From Phycisphaerales bacterium UBA2396 (GTDB lineage Bacteria > Planctomycetota > Phycisphaerae > Phycisphaerales > UBA1924): DNA of 18,524 bases. The DNA is taken from the NCBI GenBank assembly GCA_002343325.1, contig DDSG01000040.1, forward strand, positions 1,000 through 19,523. Reading direction: 5' to 3'. The translations under genes and the position numbers were made by a program. Positions 7,433-15,090 of this stretch are shown here, in pieces. The notes beneath the pieces are model-generated. The model was not told the DNA's origin. It made no database searches and saw nothing but the letters and a program-made list of their open reading frames with translations. Position 1 is the stretch's first letter. Each line of letters opens with the position of its first letter.

Positions 7433-9187
7433 ATGAGTCTACTCCTCCTCGCCCTGATCACCATCGCCGTGCTGACCGCGGGCTATTTCGCCTACGGGAC
7501 GTACATCGCCCGCCAGTACAACCTCGACGACCGCTCGGCCACCCCCGCCGTCACCAAGGCCGACGGGATCGACTTTGTCCCCACACGCCCGTTCTATCTG
7601 CTCGGGCAGCACTTCAGCGCCATCGCCGCCGCCGGCCCGATCGTCGGCCCGATCCTCGCGTGCCAGAGCTTCGGCTGGCTCCCCTGCGTCCTCTGGATCC
7701 TGCTGGGCGTGGTCTTCATCGGGGCCGTCCACGACTTCTCCGCGCTCATCGCCAGCATCCGCCACGGCGCCCACAGCATCGCCGAGATCGCCCGCCGAAA
7801 CCTCGGGCCCAAGGCCTTCGTCTCCCTCACCCTCTTCATCTGGCTCGCCCTGCTCTACGTCATCGTCGCCTTCACCGACGCCACCGTCGCCACCTTTGTC
7901 GGCACCGATCCGGACCTCGCCTTGATCGCCGGCGGGGAGTTCAACAAGGGCGGCGCCGTCGCCGCCGCCAGCGTCCTCTACATCCTCCTCGCCCTCGTCA
8001 TGGGCATCGTCGAGCGCACGCTCAAGCCACCGATGTGGCTTTCGACGCTCATCTTCGTCCCGGCGACGCTCGCCGTCGTCTGGGTCGGCACGCGCATCTC
8101 CACCGTCCTCGTGCTCCCGCCTTCCACCTGGTACTGGATCATCCTCGGGTATTGCCTCGTCGCCTCCATGCTCCCCGTCTGGCTGCTCCAGCAGAGTCGC
8201 GGGTATCTCGGCGGCTTCGTCCTCTACCTCGCGATCGCCATCGGCGTTGTCGGGCTGCTCTTTGGCAACTACACCATCAAGCAGCCCATGATCAACCCAA
8301 ACGCCGGTGGGCTCGCCGCCCTGGGCAGCGTCTTTGCGGGCTCGGCAGAGGCCCCGCCGCTCACCACCATCGTCTTCCCGTTCCTCTTCGTCACCATCGC
8401 CTGCGGCGCGTGCTCGGGGTTCCACGGGCTCGTCTGCGGCGGCACCACCAGCAAACAAATCGCCAAGGAAAGCCACTGCAAGCCCGTCGCCTTTGGGGCC
8501 ATGCTCCTCGAAGGCTTCGTCGCGATCATCGCCCTCTCCACGATCATGATGGTCGAGCCCGCCGACCTCCGTGGCGCCGACGGCAAGCCGCTCCCGCCCG
8601 GCGCGATCTACGGCGAGGGAATCGCCCGCTTCATGACCGTGATCCTCGGGCCCGAAGCCCTCGTCTACGCCAAGACCTTCGGGACCATGGCCGTCGCCAC
8701 CTTCGTCTTCGACACGCTCGACGTCGCCACACGCCTCGGGCGATACCTCCTGCAGGAACTCTTCCAGCTCCGCTCGCGTCTGGCCGGCATCGTCATGTCG
8801 CTCCTCACGGTCGGCGCACCGCTGGGCATTCTCCTGACCGCGGAACCCAAGAGCTACCTCCTCTTCTGGACTCTCTTCGGCACGTCCAACCAGCTTCTGG
8901 CCAGTCTCACCCTTCTGGGCGTCACGGTCTGGCTGTACAACCAGGGCCGGCGCTGCTGGTACACCTTCCTCCCCATGCTCTTTGTGATGTCCATCACGCT
9001 GACGGCACTGTCGCTCCAGATCCTGGGCGGCATCCGCACCGCGTGGGCCAAGCAGTCGCTCCTGCACGCCGAGGTGCTCAACGCCGCGGTCGGCACCGCA
9101 CTGTTGCTCCTCGCGGCGCAGTTCATCGTCCAGGCCGTCCGCGCTGTGAAGCGCACACCCGCTCGTTCGGAGACATCCCTCTCATGA
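7433..9187 (+). CDS. cstA: CstA-family carbon-starvation / peptide or pyruvate transporter, 584 aa
   Basis: This is a polytopic inner-membrane protein of the CstA/BtsT family, which imports peptides or pyruvate. The N-terminal family signature is clear: FYLLGQHFSAIAAAGPIVGP (residues about 55-75) followed by ILACQSFGWLP and FIGAVHDFSAL. Other typical blocks are CGACSGFHGLVCGGTTSKQI (about 323-342) and LFGTSNQLLASLTLLGV (about 482-498). Many hydrophobic segments (about fourteen or more) cover the length. It is shorter than E. coli CstA (about 700 residues), like the compact forms found in many bacteria. The ATG at 7433 starts directly at the first membrane segment; there is no strong Shine-Dalgarno, but upstream sequence is non-coding and overlaps psuG. 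The stop codon overlaps the start of the M28 peptidase gene (ATGA), suggesting translational coupling. Confidence 0.93.
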   Translation: MSLLLLALITIAVLTAGYFAYGTYIARQYNLDDRSATPAVTKADGIDFVPTRPFYLLGQHFSAIAAAGPIVGPILACQSFGWLPCVLWILLGVVFIGAVHDFSALIASIRHGAHSIAEIARRNLGPKAFVSLTLFIWLALLYVIVAFTDATVATFVGTDPDLALIAGGEFNKGGAVAAASVLYILLALVMGIVERTLKPPMWLSTLIFVPATLAVVWVGTRISTVLVLPPSTWYWIILGYCLVASMLPVWLLQQSRGYLGGFVLYLAIAIGVVGLLFGNYTIKQPMINPNAGGLAALGSVFAGSAEAPPLTTIVFPFLFVTIACGACSGFHGLVCGGTTSKQIAKESHCKPVAFGAMLLEGFVAIIALSTIMMVEPADLRGADGKPLPPGAIYGEGIARFMTVILGPEALVYAKTFGTMAVATFVFDTLDVATRLGRYLLQELFQLRSRLAGIVMSLLTVGAPLGILLTAEPKSYLLFWTLFGTSNQLLASLTLLGVTVWLYNQGRRCWYTFLPMLFVMSITLTALSLQILGGIRTAWAKQSLLHAEVLNAAVGTALLLLAAQFIVQAVRAVKRTPARSETSLS

Positions 9188-11343
9188 TCGCCGCCTTTCT
9201 CGCCGGTTCCGCGATGGTGCTCGCCTCGGCCGACGTTCGTCCGTCGACTCAGGACGCCCCGACGCTGCTCTGCTGGCCTTCGGACGAACGCGCCCAGTAC
9301 CTGGCGTACGAGCAACGCCTGATCGCCTCGCCCACGAGGCAGCGCCTGCTCGACATGCACATCGCGCTGGCCTCTGAGCCGCACGTCGCCGGGACCCCGG
9401 GCGACTGGAAGGTCATCGAGACGATCGCGCAGGCCTTCCGCGAGTACGGCGAGGGGATCGATGGCTGGACGGTCGAGGTCGAGGAATTCTGGGCGTATCT
9501 CTCTCGCCCGATCGCCGCCTCGGTGCAGGTCATCACCCCGCTCGAGACCATTCCGCTCGACCTCAAGGAGAAGCCGGTCTGGGGCGATCCCGTCGTCTCC
9601 GCCGCCGCCGAGCCCTTCCCCTACCTCGCCTATGCCGCGTCCGGCGACGTCGACGGCGAAGTCGTCTACGCGAACTACGGCACCAAGGCCGACTTTGACC
9701 GCCTCCGCTCGTGGGGTGTCGACCTCTCCGGCAAGGTGGTCATCTGCCGATACGGCGGGAACTACCGTGGCTTCAAGGTGAAGTTCGCCCAGGAGGCCGG
9801 CGCCGCCGCCGTCATCATGTTCACCGACCCCGCCGACTCGGGCTTCGTGCGGGGCGAGGTCTATCCCGAGGGCGGATGGTCCAACGAGTGCTGCACGCAA
9901 CGCGGCTCTCTGCTCGTCACGGGCTGGCAGGGCGACCCGCTGACCCCCGGCGTCTTTGCCGACAAGAACGCGGCCCGACTGAACCCCGAGGACGTCTCCC
10001 TCCCGCGCATCCCGGCGCAACCCATGGGCTACGGCCCGGCGGGCGAGATCCTGCGCCGCATGGCCGGCGACAACCTCCCGCCCGAAGTCGCCGAGTCATG
10101 GAAGGGTGGCATCAGCACCACCTACCGCCTTACGGGCGGGCCGAACCTGCGCGTTCGGCTCAAGGTGGAGCAGAAGCGCGAGCTGGTGCGCACGGCGAAC
10201 GTCATCGCCACGCTCCGCGGCGGCTCGACCGAGCCGGCGGAGACCGATCGCCGCGTCATCATCGGTTGCCACCACGACGCGTGGAACGCCGGCGCCGCCG
10301 ACCCGACGTGCGGCACCATCGCCGTGATGGAGGCCGCCCGCGCCTTCGCCGATCAGGCCAGACAGGGACATCGCCCGAGGCGCACCGTCGTCTTCGCCGC
10401 CTGGGGTGCGGAAGAACACGGGATCATCGGGTCGTGCGAGCATGTCGAGCGGCACCGGGACCTGCTCACCGCCGCGGGCGTCGCGTACATCAACCTCGAC
10501 ATGGCAAGCATGGGCACCCAGTTCGGCGCGAGCGCATCGCCCGAGCTCAAAACCGTCATCGCCGACGTCGCACGAGTTGTTCCGCAGGCACGGATCAACT
10601 CGATCTCGGTCTTTGACGACTGGTCACGTCGCGCCAACGCCGGCGGCACCGTCACGATCGGGGACGTCGGCGGCGGGTCCGACCACGTCGGGTTCCTCAT
10701 GCACGCGGGCGTGCCCAGCGCGTCCTTCGGCTCCGGGGGTAGCAAGGGCAACAGCTACCACTCCGCGTACGACACCTTGCCCTGGTACTGGAAGGTCGTC
10801 GGCGACGACTACGAGTCGGCGATGATGATCTCCCGCATGGCGATCGGGGTGGCGGCTCGCCTCGCCGACGCGCCGTTGCTCCCCCTCGACACGCCACGAG
10901 CCACCCGCGAGTTTGCCGGGCACGTGCGTTCGCTCGCCCCGGCCGCCCGCGAGCTCGCGGCGACCCGCCCGCTTGGCGACCCCGCCGAGATCGACGCGCT
11001 GCTGACGTTGGCAGAGTCGCGGGCCGTGCAGGACGTGCCCAGGCTCGGGCACTTTCCGGGGCAGCAGGCGCTGCTGCTGAACAAGGCCGATCGCCAGCGA
11101 CTGCTCAACCTGGCCAACCAGCAGGCGATGACCTCTTCGCGGCGCTGGCTGCCCGGGCCCGGGATTCCGGGCCGACCTTGGTTCCGCAACTGGTACGTCT
11201 CGACGGACGAGAATTCCGGGTACGCCAACTGGATCCTGCCGGGCATTCGCCGGGCGATCGAGACGCGCGACCCGGCCGCCCTGAGCGAGGCCCTGAAGGT
11301 CTATCGCGAGATCGCCGGGCGGTCGTCCAGGCCCAGCTCGTGA
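9184..11343 (+). CDS. M28 zinc metallopeptidase, glutamate carboxypeptidase II / transferrin-receptor type, 719 aa
   Basis: Family M28B enzymes use two zinc ions to remove C-terminal residues, often glutamate, from peptides. Domain order: hydrophobic N-terminus (1-16, possible signal peptide or anchor), protease-associated domain (about 150-320, with DLSGKVVICRYGG and GDPLTPG as in human GCPII), M28 catalytic core (about 335-560), and a transferrin-receptor-like dimerisation helical domain (about 585-715). All expected zinc and catalytic residues are present: His363 in GCHHDAW, bridging Asp373, catalytic Glu410 and ligand Glu411 in WGAEEHG, Asp439 in INLDM, and His526 in YHSAYDT. The start overlaps the cstA stop by four bases. 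The signal sequence lacks an early Arg/Lys, so export is likely but not certain. The 3' end overlaps the opposite-strand UbiD gene by 43 bases. Substrate specificity is unknown. Confidence 0.92.
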   Translation: MIAAFLAGSAMVLASADVRPSTQDAPTLLCWPSDERAQYLAYEQRLIASPTRQRLLDMHIALASEPHVAGTPGDWKVIETIAQAFREYGEGIDGWTVEVEEFWAYLSRPIAASVQVITPLETIPLDLKEKPVWGDPVVSAAAEPFPYLAYAASGDVDGEVVYANYGTKADFDRLRSWGVDLSGKVVICRYGGNYRGFKVKFAQEAGAAAVIMFTDPADSGFVRGEVYPEGGWSNECCTQRGSLLVTGWQGDPLTPGVFADKNAARLNPEDVSLPRIPAQPMGYGPAGEILRRMAGDNLPPEVAESWKGGISTTYRLTGGPNLRVRLKVEQKRELVRTANVIATLRGGSTEPAETDRRVIIGCHHDAWNAGAADPTCGTIAVMEAARAFADQARQGHRPRRTVVFAAWGAEEHGIIGSCEHVERHRDLLTAAGVAYINLDMASMGTQFGASASPELKTVIADVARVVPQARINSISVFDDWSRRANAGGTVTIGDVGGGSDHVGFLMHAGVPSASFGSGGSKGNSYHSAYDTLPWYWKVVGDDYESAMMISRMAIGVAARLADAPLLPLDTPRATREFAGHVRSLAPAARELAATRPLGDPAEIDALLTLAESRAVQDVPRLGHFPGQQALLLNKADRQRLLNLANQQAMTSSRRWLPGPGIPGRPWFRNWYVSTDENSGYANWILPGIRRAIETRDPAALSEALKVYREIAGRSSRPSS

Positions 11344-13418
11344 CGCCGCTCCGCCATGCGTGTGCGCACGGCGTCGGGCATGGCGAGCATCGGGGGCCAC
11401 GCGCGGACCGGCACGCCGTGCCGTTCGTCGCCTTCCACCTTCGCGGTCGCGTCATAGACCTCGACCAGCCCGTCGGGCGTCCGCAGGGCGGAACTGTCGC
11501 GAGAGACGTCGGTGTGCGCAAGCCAATGGAAGAGTGATTCGTCGAGGCTTCCCACGTTCGCTTGCGCGTCGACGGCGATCACGCGTGGCGGCACGGGCAA
11601 CCCGGCGGCCACGATCGCCCGCACCACGCTCTCCGCCGCCGCCAGACCCTGCCCGGGCGCGTGCTTGTCGATCCGCACGAACAGCCAGCCGTGCGCACAC
11701 GTCGCGGGATTCGCGGCATCGAGCACCCCCGGCACCCGCCTGGCCACATCGAGCATCGCCGCGGATTCGTCGGGCGTGGGGAGGCGTCGACCGGGCGCGG
11801 CCGTGACCGGAGCGTCAAAGATGCGCCCCTGGCGCTCTTCGCCGGGCAGGCGGCGGGTGCAGTCGAAGCCGAACTTCATCCCCGCGCCGACCGCCGGGGC
11901 CGCGTGATCGAGAATGTCGAGCGGGCCGTTCACGCTCTCGACGTCCCGCACGGGCTCGCAGCGCTGAGCGGCGGCCCGCAGCACGGCCTCGTGGTCATGA
12001 ACGTCGACGTCGTGGTCCACGACAAAGACGCACTTGGTCCAGGCCATCTGCCCCGCGCCCCAGACGCTGTGCATCACCCGGCGGGCCTGGAAGGGGTACG
12101 CCTTGCGGATCTTCACGAACGCGCAATTGTGGAACGCCCCGAACAGCGGGAGGTCGTAGTCCTCGATGTCGTGCACGATCGTCTTAAGCAGCGGCAGAAA
12201 GATCCGCTCCGTCGCCTTGCCCAGGAAGTAGTCCTCCTGAGGCGGCAGCCCCACCACCGTCGTGGGATAGATCGGATCACGCCGATGCGTGACCGCGGTC
12301 ACCGTCAGGATCGGATACCGATCCGGCATCGAGTAGAACCCGGTGTGGTCGCCGAAGGGGCCTTCGAACACCGCGCCGGGTCCAAGCGGGCCCGCGGCGG
12401 GGTCGCGGGGCTCCCACCCGATCCCCCCCGCCTCGTGGCTCACGTACCCCTCGATCACGATCTCCGCGTTGGCGGGGACCCAGACGGGGACGGTCCGCCC
12501 CATCACCATCGGGATGCCCCGCTTGTTGAGGAATCCCGCCAGCAGCAACTCGCTGATCCCCGGCGGCAGCGGCGCGGTCGCCGCGTAGGGCATCACGCTC
12601 TCCCCGCCCAGCGCGATCGCGACGGGCATCGGCTCGCCGCGCTGCTTCCACGAACGCCAGTGGCGCGCACCGTCGTGGTGCATGTGCCAGTGCATCGCCA
12701 TCGTCCGCTGGCCCAGCAATTGCACCCGGTACATCCCGATGTTGTGGCTGCTCGGCTTGGGGTTGCCAAGGTCGTCGGCGTGGATCGTGTGAATCCCGCC
12801 CAGCGTGATGTACCGCCCGCGGAAGTCGCGGTCCCACGCCGGACCAGACCCGAGCCCGGGAATGCCGTCGTTGATCCCCGGCGGGTAGCCCAGCGCGGCG
12901 TAATGACCATCGTGGGGCCAGCACCGGATGATCGGCAGCCGAGTCAGATCGATGTCCTCGCCCGTGCGCACAACCTGCTGGCACAGGCCCAGACCCCGAC
13001 GACGCTTCGGGGGAATCCGAAGCAACGGCAGAAACTGCTTCAGCTTGGTCCAGACTTCGGCGATCGAGCGTGGCGGCTCGGGCTTGACGAGTTCGGCGAT
13101 GCGCCCGGCGATCTCCTCGAACCCGCCCGCGGGGCATCCCAAGGCCATCTCCATGCGCGAGTACGACCCCCAGCCGTTAATCAGGACCGGGATCTCCGAG
13201 CCGGCCACGCTTTCAAGCAGCAGGGCACGTCCCCCAAGCCCGTGGAATCGCGGATCGGCCTTTCGGGCGCTCTGGCTGGGGAGCCGAGCCGCGGGACTTT
13301 TGGACTCCCGATCGGCGAGCTCGGCGATTTCAAGGATCGGGGAGACGGGTGCGGAAACCCGGACCAGTTCCCCGGCCTGTTCGAGTTCACGGGCGAAGTC
13401 GCGCACAGTCTCGTACAT
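11301..13418 (-). CDS. UbiD-family prenylated-FMN decarboxylase with long C-terminal extension, 705 aa
   Basis: UbiD enzymes use prenylated FMN and a metal to decarboxylate (hetero)aromatic or unsaturated acids. Visible: HNIGMYRVQLLG (225-236, Asn226 matching the Mn/prFMN-binding Asn of E. coli UbiD), TMAMHWHMHHDGARHWR (prFMN-contact region, 239-255), AEIVIEGYVSHEAGG with a metal-ligand Glu (about 318-332), and FEGPFGDHTGFYS (351-363, with Asp357 at the proton-donor position). About 200 residues beyond the usual 490 form a C-terminal region (about 570-705) with a small alpha/beta look. Planctomycetes often make menaquinone by the futalosine route, where a UbiD homologue acts late; that is a possible job but unproven here. 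No ubiX flavin prenyltransferase is adjacent. The start at 13418 (MYETVRDF) fits the family; GGGGAG is very close to the ATG. An upstream ATG at 13454 would overlap the divergent gene. Confidence 0.9.
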   Translation of the reverse strand: MYETVRDFARELEQAGELVRVSAPVSPILEIAELADRESKSPAARLPSQSARKADPRFHGLGGRALLLESVAGSEIPVLINGWGSYSRMEMALGCPAGGFEEIAGRIAELVKPEPPRSIAEVWTKLKQFLPLLRIPPKRRRGLGLCQQVVRTGEDIDLTRLPIIRCWPHDGHYAALGYPPGINDGIPGLGSGPAWDRDFRGRYITLGGIHTIHADDLGNPKPSSHNIGMYRVQLLGQRTMAMHWHMHHDGARHWRSWKQRGEPMPVAIALGGESVMPYAATAPLPPGISELLLAGFLNKRGIPMVMGRTVPVWVPANAEIVIEGYVSHEAGGIGWEPRDPAAGPLGPGAVFEGPFGDHTGFYSMPDRYPILTVTAVTHRRDPIYPTTVVGLPPQEDYFLGKATERIFLPLLKTIVHDIEDYDLPLFGAFHNCAFVKIRKAYPFQARRVMHSVWGAGQMAWTKCVFVVDHDVDVHDHEAVLRAAAQRCEPVRDVESVNGPLDILDHAAPAVGAGMKFGFDCTRRLPGEERQGRIFDAPVTAAPGRRLPTPDESAAMLDVARRVPGVLDAANPATCAHGWLFVRIDKHAPGQGLAAAESVVRAIVAAGLPVPPRVIAVDAQANVGSLDESLFHWLAHTDVSRDSSALRTPDGLVEVYDATAKVEGDERHGVPVRAWPPMLAMPDAVRTRMAERRHELGLDDRPAISR

Positions 13419-13431
13419 TGCTCCCCAGAGT

Positions 13432-14100
13432 ATGACCACCGAACACCCGAGCATGGCCGGACGTGCGGTCGATCCCTGGGGGGATCGGGACTGGTCGACG
13501 TACTACGCGGCGGTCGGCGGCAAGCCCGCACGGGACACCCTTCTGACGGCGCTCGCGGCCGCGGGCCCGGGAGAGGGTCGCTCCGCGATCGATGTGGGGG
13601 CTGGGGAAGGGCGTGATACCCGTGAACTGCTGGCACGCGGGTTCCGGGTGTTGGCGCTGGATCCCCACCCCGCCGCGCAGGAATTGCTCGCGCGGGGGCT
13701 GACCACGGAGCAGGCGGGAAGACTTGTAGTGGTCCGGGCCGGCGCGGAGGATCTGGCGTCGGTACTCGCGGAGCACCCCGAGTTCGCGGCCCCGGTGATC
13801 GTCAACGCGTCGTTCTCGCTGCCGTTTGTGCGCCCGGAGCGGTTCGCGTCAGCCTGGCGCGGGATTCGGGGGGCGCTGGCGGGTGGCGGCGGGATCTTCT
13901 CGGGACAGTTGTTCGGGCACCTGGACACCTGGGCGAGCAACCCGACCCGCACCCATCACCGCCCCGAGCAGGTAGACGAGTTGCTGCGAGGGCTCTCGAC
14001 CATTCAGTTGACCGTGGACGAGAAGGACGGGCACGACGCCGAGGGCACCCCGAAGCACTGGCACGTCTACCACGTGGTGGCGCGGGCCGAGCGCGAATGA
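13432..14100 (+). CDS. Class I SAM-dependent methyltransferase, 222 aa
   Basis: A small Rossmann-fold methyltransferase. Motif I AIDVGAGEGRDTREL is at 52-66, an acidic residue (Asp77 in LALDPHP) ends strand 2, ASFSLPFV (126-133) is in the motif IV region, and the C-terminal strand WHVYHVVAR closes the fold. This resembles TehB-like or generic methyltransferases of unknown substrate. The start is uncertain: the ATG at 13432 (MTTEHPSMAG) lies only 13 bases from the divergent UbiD start, and a second in-frame ATG at 13453 is possible; neither has a strong ribosome site. The stop codon is followed directly by GGAG and the ABC ATPase start, so the three genes to 16220 look like one operon. A role in modifying whatever the transporter handles is possible but unsupported. 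Confidence 0.82.
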   Translation: MTTEHPSMAGRAVDPWGDRDWSTYYAAVGGKPARDTLLTALAAAGPGEGRSAIDVGAGEGRDTRELLARGFRVLALDPHPAAQELLARGLTTEQAGRLVVVRAGAEDLASVLAEHPEFAAPVIVNASFSLPFVRPERFASAWRGIRGALAGGGGIFSGQLFGHLDTWASNPTRTHHRPEQVDELLRGLSTIQLTVDEKDGHDAEGTPKHWHVYHVVARAERE

Positions 14101-14109
14101 GGAGCACCG

Positions 14110-15090
14110 ATGGATCCGATCGGACGTGGTGAGCACGCGGAGGACGCGCTGGACGTTCGCGGCGTCTCGAAGATGTACGGACGAAAGGTCCGAGCGCTCA
14201 GCGACGTGAGCATCCGCGTCAAAAGGGGCGAGGTCTTCGGCCTGCTCGGTCCCAACGGCGCGGGCAAGTCGACGCTGGTCAAGATCCTGACGACGGTGAT
14301 CAGCCCGAGCGCGGCGGCCGGGCACGTGCTGGGCAAGCCGATCGGGGACAAGCCAACGCTGGCTCGGCTCGGCTACCTCCCCGAGCACCATCGTTTCCCG
14401 GAGTATCTGACCGGGCGGCAGGTCGTGGAGTTCTACGGCGCGCTCGCGGGCGTCGCCGCGAAAGAGCGGCGGAGCAAGGCGAGCGAACTGATCGAGTTCG
14501 TCGGCATGAAGGACTGGGCGGACCGGAGGGTCGGGCAGTACTCGAAAGGGATGCGGCAACGGATCGGCCTGGCGCAGGCGCTGGTCAACAGCCCGGACCT
14601 GATCATCCTCGATGAGCCGACGGACGGCGTGGACCCTGTGGGCCGGCGCGAGATCCGCGAGATGGTGCAAACTCTCCGCGGGCAGGGGCGGGCGGTGTTC
14701 ATCAACAGCCACCTGCTCAGCGAACTCGAACTGGTGTGCGACCGGGTGGCGATCCTCGTGAAGGGGAAGGTCGCGGCGCAGGGCACGATCGCGGAGCTGA
14801 CCGACCATCGCCGACGGTACGAGATCGAGGTGGAGGGAGGCGATGCGGAGGGGCTGCTGTCGGCAGCACGGGACGCGGGGCTGAGCGGAAAGGTCGAGCA
14901 GGGTGTGCTGATCGTGCCGACCGCCGAACCCGCGGCGATCCAGCCGCTGCTTGACGCGCTGCGTGCGCGGGGCAAGGTGATCGCGGCGGTTCGGCCGGTG
15001 AGGCCTTCGCTCGAAGATCTGTTCATGGAGGCGGTGTCGACCGGCGGGGGGACGCCCGGCGCGGACCTGGGCACAAGGAGGGCCGGGTGA
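14110..15090 (+). CDS. ABC transporter ATP-binding protein, 326 aa
   Basis: The nucleotide-binding subunit of an ABC-2-type transporter. Visible: Walker A GPNGAGKST (47-55), the Q-loop region GYLPEH (88-93, Glu in place of Gln, as is common in this subclass), signature YSKGMRQRIGLAQAL (144-158), Walker B LIILDEPTDG (164-173, catalytic Glu169), and the H-loop NSHLLSE (His201). The C-terminal 100 residues (about 225-326) are the variable domain typical of CcmA/NatA-like exporters. GGAG sits 5 bases before the ATG, right after the methyltransferase stop. Its stop overlaps the start of the permease gene, so the two subunits should be made together. The cargo is unknown. No substrate-binding protein is present, which favours an exporter. 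Confidence 0.93.
   Translation: MDPIGRGEHAEDALDVRGVSKMYGRKVRALSDVSIRVKRGEVFGLLGPNGAGKSTLVKILTTVISPSAAAGHVLGKPIGDKPTLARLGYLPEHHRFPEYLTGRQVVEFYGALAGVAAKERRSKASELIEFVGMKDWADRRVGQYSKGMRQRIGLAQALVNSPDLIILDEPTDGVDPVGRREIREMVQTLRGQGRAVFINSHLLSELELVCDRVAILVKGKVAAQGTIAELTDHRRRYEIEVEGGDAEGLLSAARDAGLSGKVEQGVLIVPTAEPAAIQPLLDALRARGKVIAAVRPVRPSLEDLFMEAVSTGGGTPGADLGTRRAG

Noticed and set aside
7439..9067. Long minus-strand open frame opposite cstA
   Set aside because: Glu/Asp/Gly-rich low-complexity translation, the usual antisense image of a hydrophobic membrane protein gene.
13419..13454. Alternative upstream start (ATG at 13454) for the UbiD gene
   Set aside because: The added residues are not like the family N-terminus, and the longer form would overlap the start of the divergent methyltransferase gene.
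11562..13616. Long plus-strand open frame opposite the UbiD gene
   Set aside because: Composition (Arg, His, Pro, Val) is that of a shadow frame; the minus strand carries the full set of UbiD motifs.
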